A DNA stretch of 6,359 nt. It comes from Actinomycetota bacterium. Lineage in GTDB: Bacteria; Actinomycetota; Humimicrobiia; Humimicrobiales; Humimicrobiaceae. Location: the NCBI GenBank assembly GCA_003567835.1, contig PWYO01000238.1, positions 1-6,359 on the forward strand. The letters are read 5' to 3'. Positions within the stretch are counted from its first letter, which is position 1, and the number at the start of each line of letters is the position of its first letter. The notes under the pieces are model-generated. The model did not search any database and was not told the origin of the DNA. It worked only from the letters and a program-made list of their open reading frames with translations. Made by a program: the position numbers and the translations under genes. Shown piece after piece: positions 6,292-6,359 of this stretch.

Positions 6292-6359
6292 TATTCTCCT
6301 TAACGGCTCTGCATACATCATCCTTGCCAAAACCATAGGCTGCAATAAGTTCAGCTGGG
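6284..6359 (-). CDS. C-terminal tail of an unidentified upstream operon gene
   Basis: On the minus strand the frame ending at TAA (6284-6286) is open to the window edge and encodes 24 residues including LIAAYGFGKDDVCRAVKEN. The composition, a balanced amphipathic helix with a G-F-G-K-D turn, looks like a real protein end, unlike the peptidase frame over the same bases (QPMVLARMMYAEPLRR). The stop overlaps the proposed peptidase start by 8 bases, which fits an operon. I do not recognise the family from so short a piece. A second reading, that the peptidase frame is the true coding frame here, is less likely but not excluded. Confidence 0.5.
   Translation of the reverse strand, partial: PAELIAAYGFGKDDVCRAVKENIG
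6296..6301 (-). promoter_or_regulatory. Ribosome site for the peptidase TTG start
   Basis: AAGGAG on the minus strand, inside the last codons of the upstream gene, 4 bases before TTG 6291. The spacing is somewhat short, but no other in-frame start candidate in the window has a comparable site at a usable distance. Confidence 0.5.

Overview
The window looks like an ordinary metabolic stretch of a bacterial chromosome. Base composition is roughly balanced, genes are tightly packed with short overlaps, and ribosome-binding sites are AGGAGG-type. One site matches the anti-Shine-Dalgarno tail almost completely, and TTG starts are probable at two genes. A dihydroxyacetone-kinase pair, a group III iron-type alcohol dehydrogenase and an oligopeptidase-like M3 protein suggest a fermentative anaerobe, perhaps Firmicutes/Clostridia-like. 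This placement is an inference; no rRNA or phylogenetic marker gene is present. I see no tRNA, rRNA, CRISPR array, phage gene or insertion sequence.

Left part (1-1484, + strand): a 5'-truncated DhaL-type protein is followed after 6 bases by a complete DhaK-type protein. Together they would phosphorylate dihydroxyacetone or a related short ketose. The order L then K is the reverse of the E. coli dhaKLM order, and no DhaM is visible. Next comes a 222-base, hairpin-rich intergenic region (1485-1706) with a likely terminator. It ends at a convergent, complete iron-type alcohol dehydrogenase (1707-2999, - strand). That enzyme keeps the four metal ligands but has lost an active-site histidine known from FucO-type enzymes. 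A link between diol/ketose oxidoreduction and the kinase is possible but unproven.

Middle (3000-3870): a 247-base divergent spacer separates the dehydrogenase from a stand-alone LOG/TIGR00725-like Rossmann protein on the + strand. That gene ends in a convergent spacer with a good candidate intrinsic terminator.

Right part (3868-6359, - strand): a compact operon, read right to left. It starts with the last 24 codons of an unidentified gene, then an M3-family-like HEGGH metallopeptidase, then adenine phosphoribosyltransferase (apt), then a small DUF1844 protein. Overlaps and spacers of 0-20 bases indicate translational coupling. Two starts differ from the longest reading frame: the DUF1844 gene most likely starts at a TTG (4230) and the peptidase at a TTG (6291). 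I found no convincing new biological system. The best leads are the unusual dehydrogenase active site, the L-K kinase order, the structured spacer at 1485-1706 and the peptidase/apt/DUF1844 operon.
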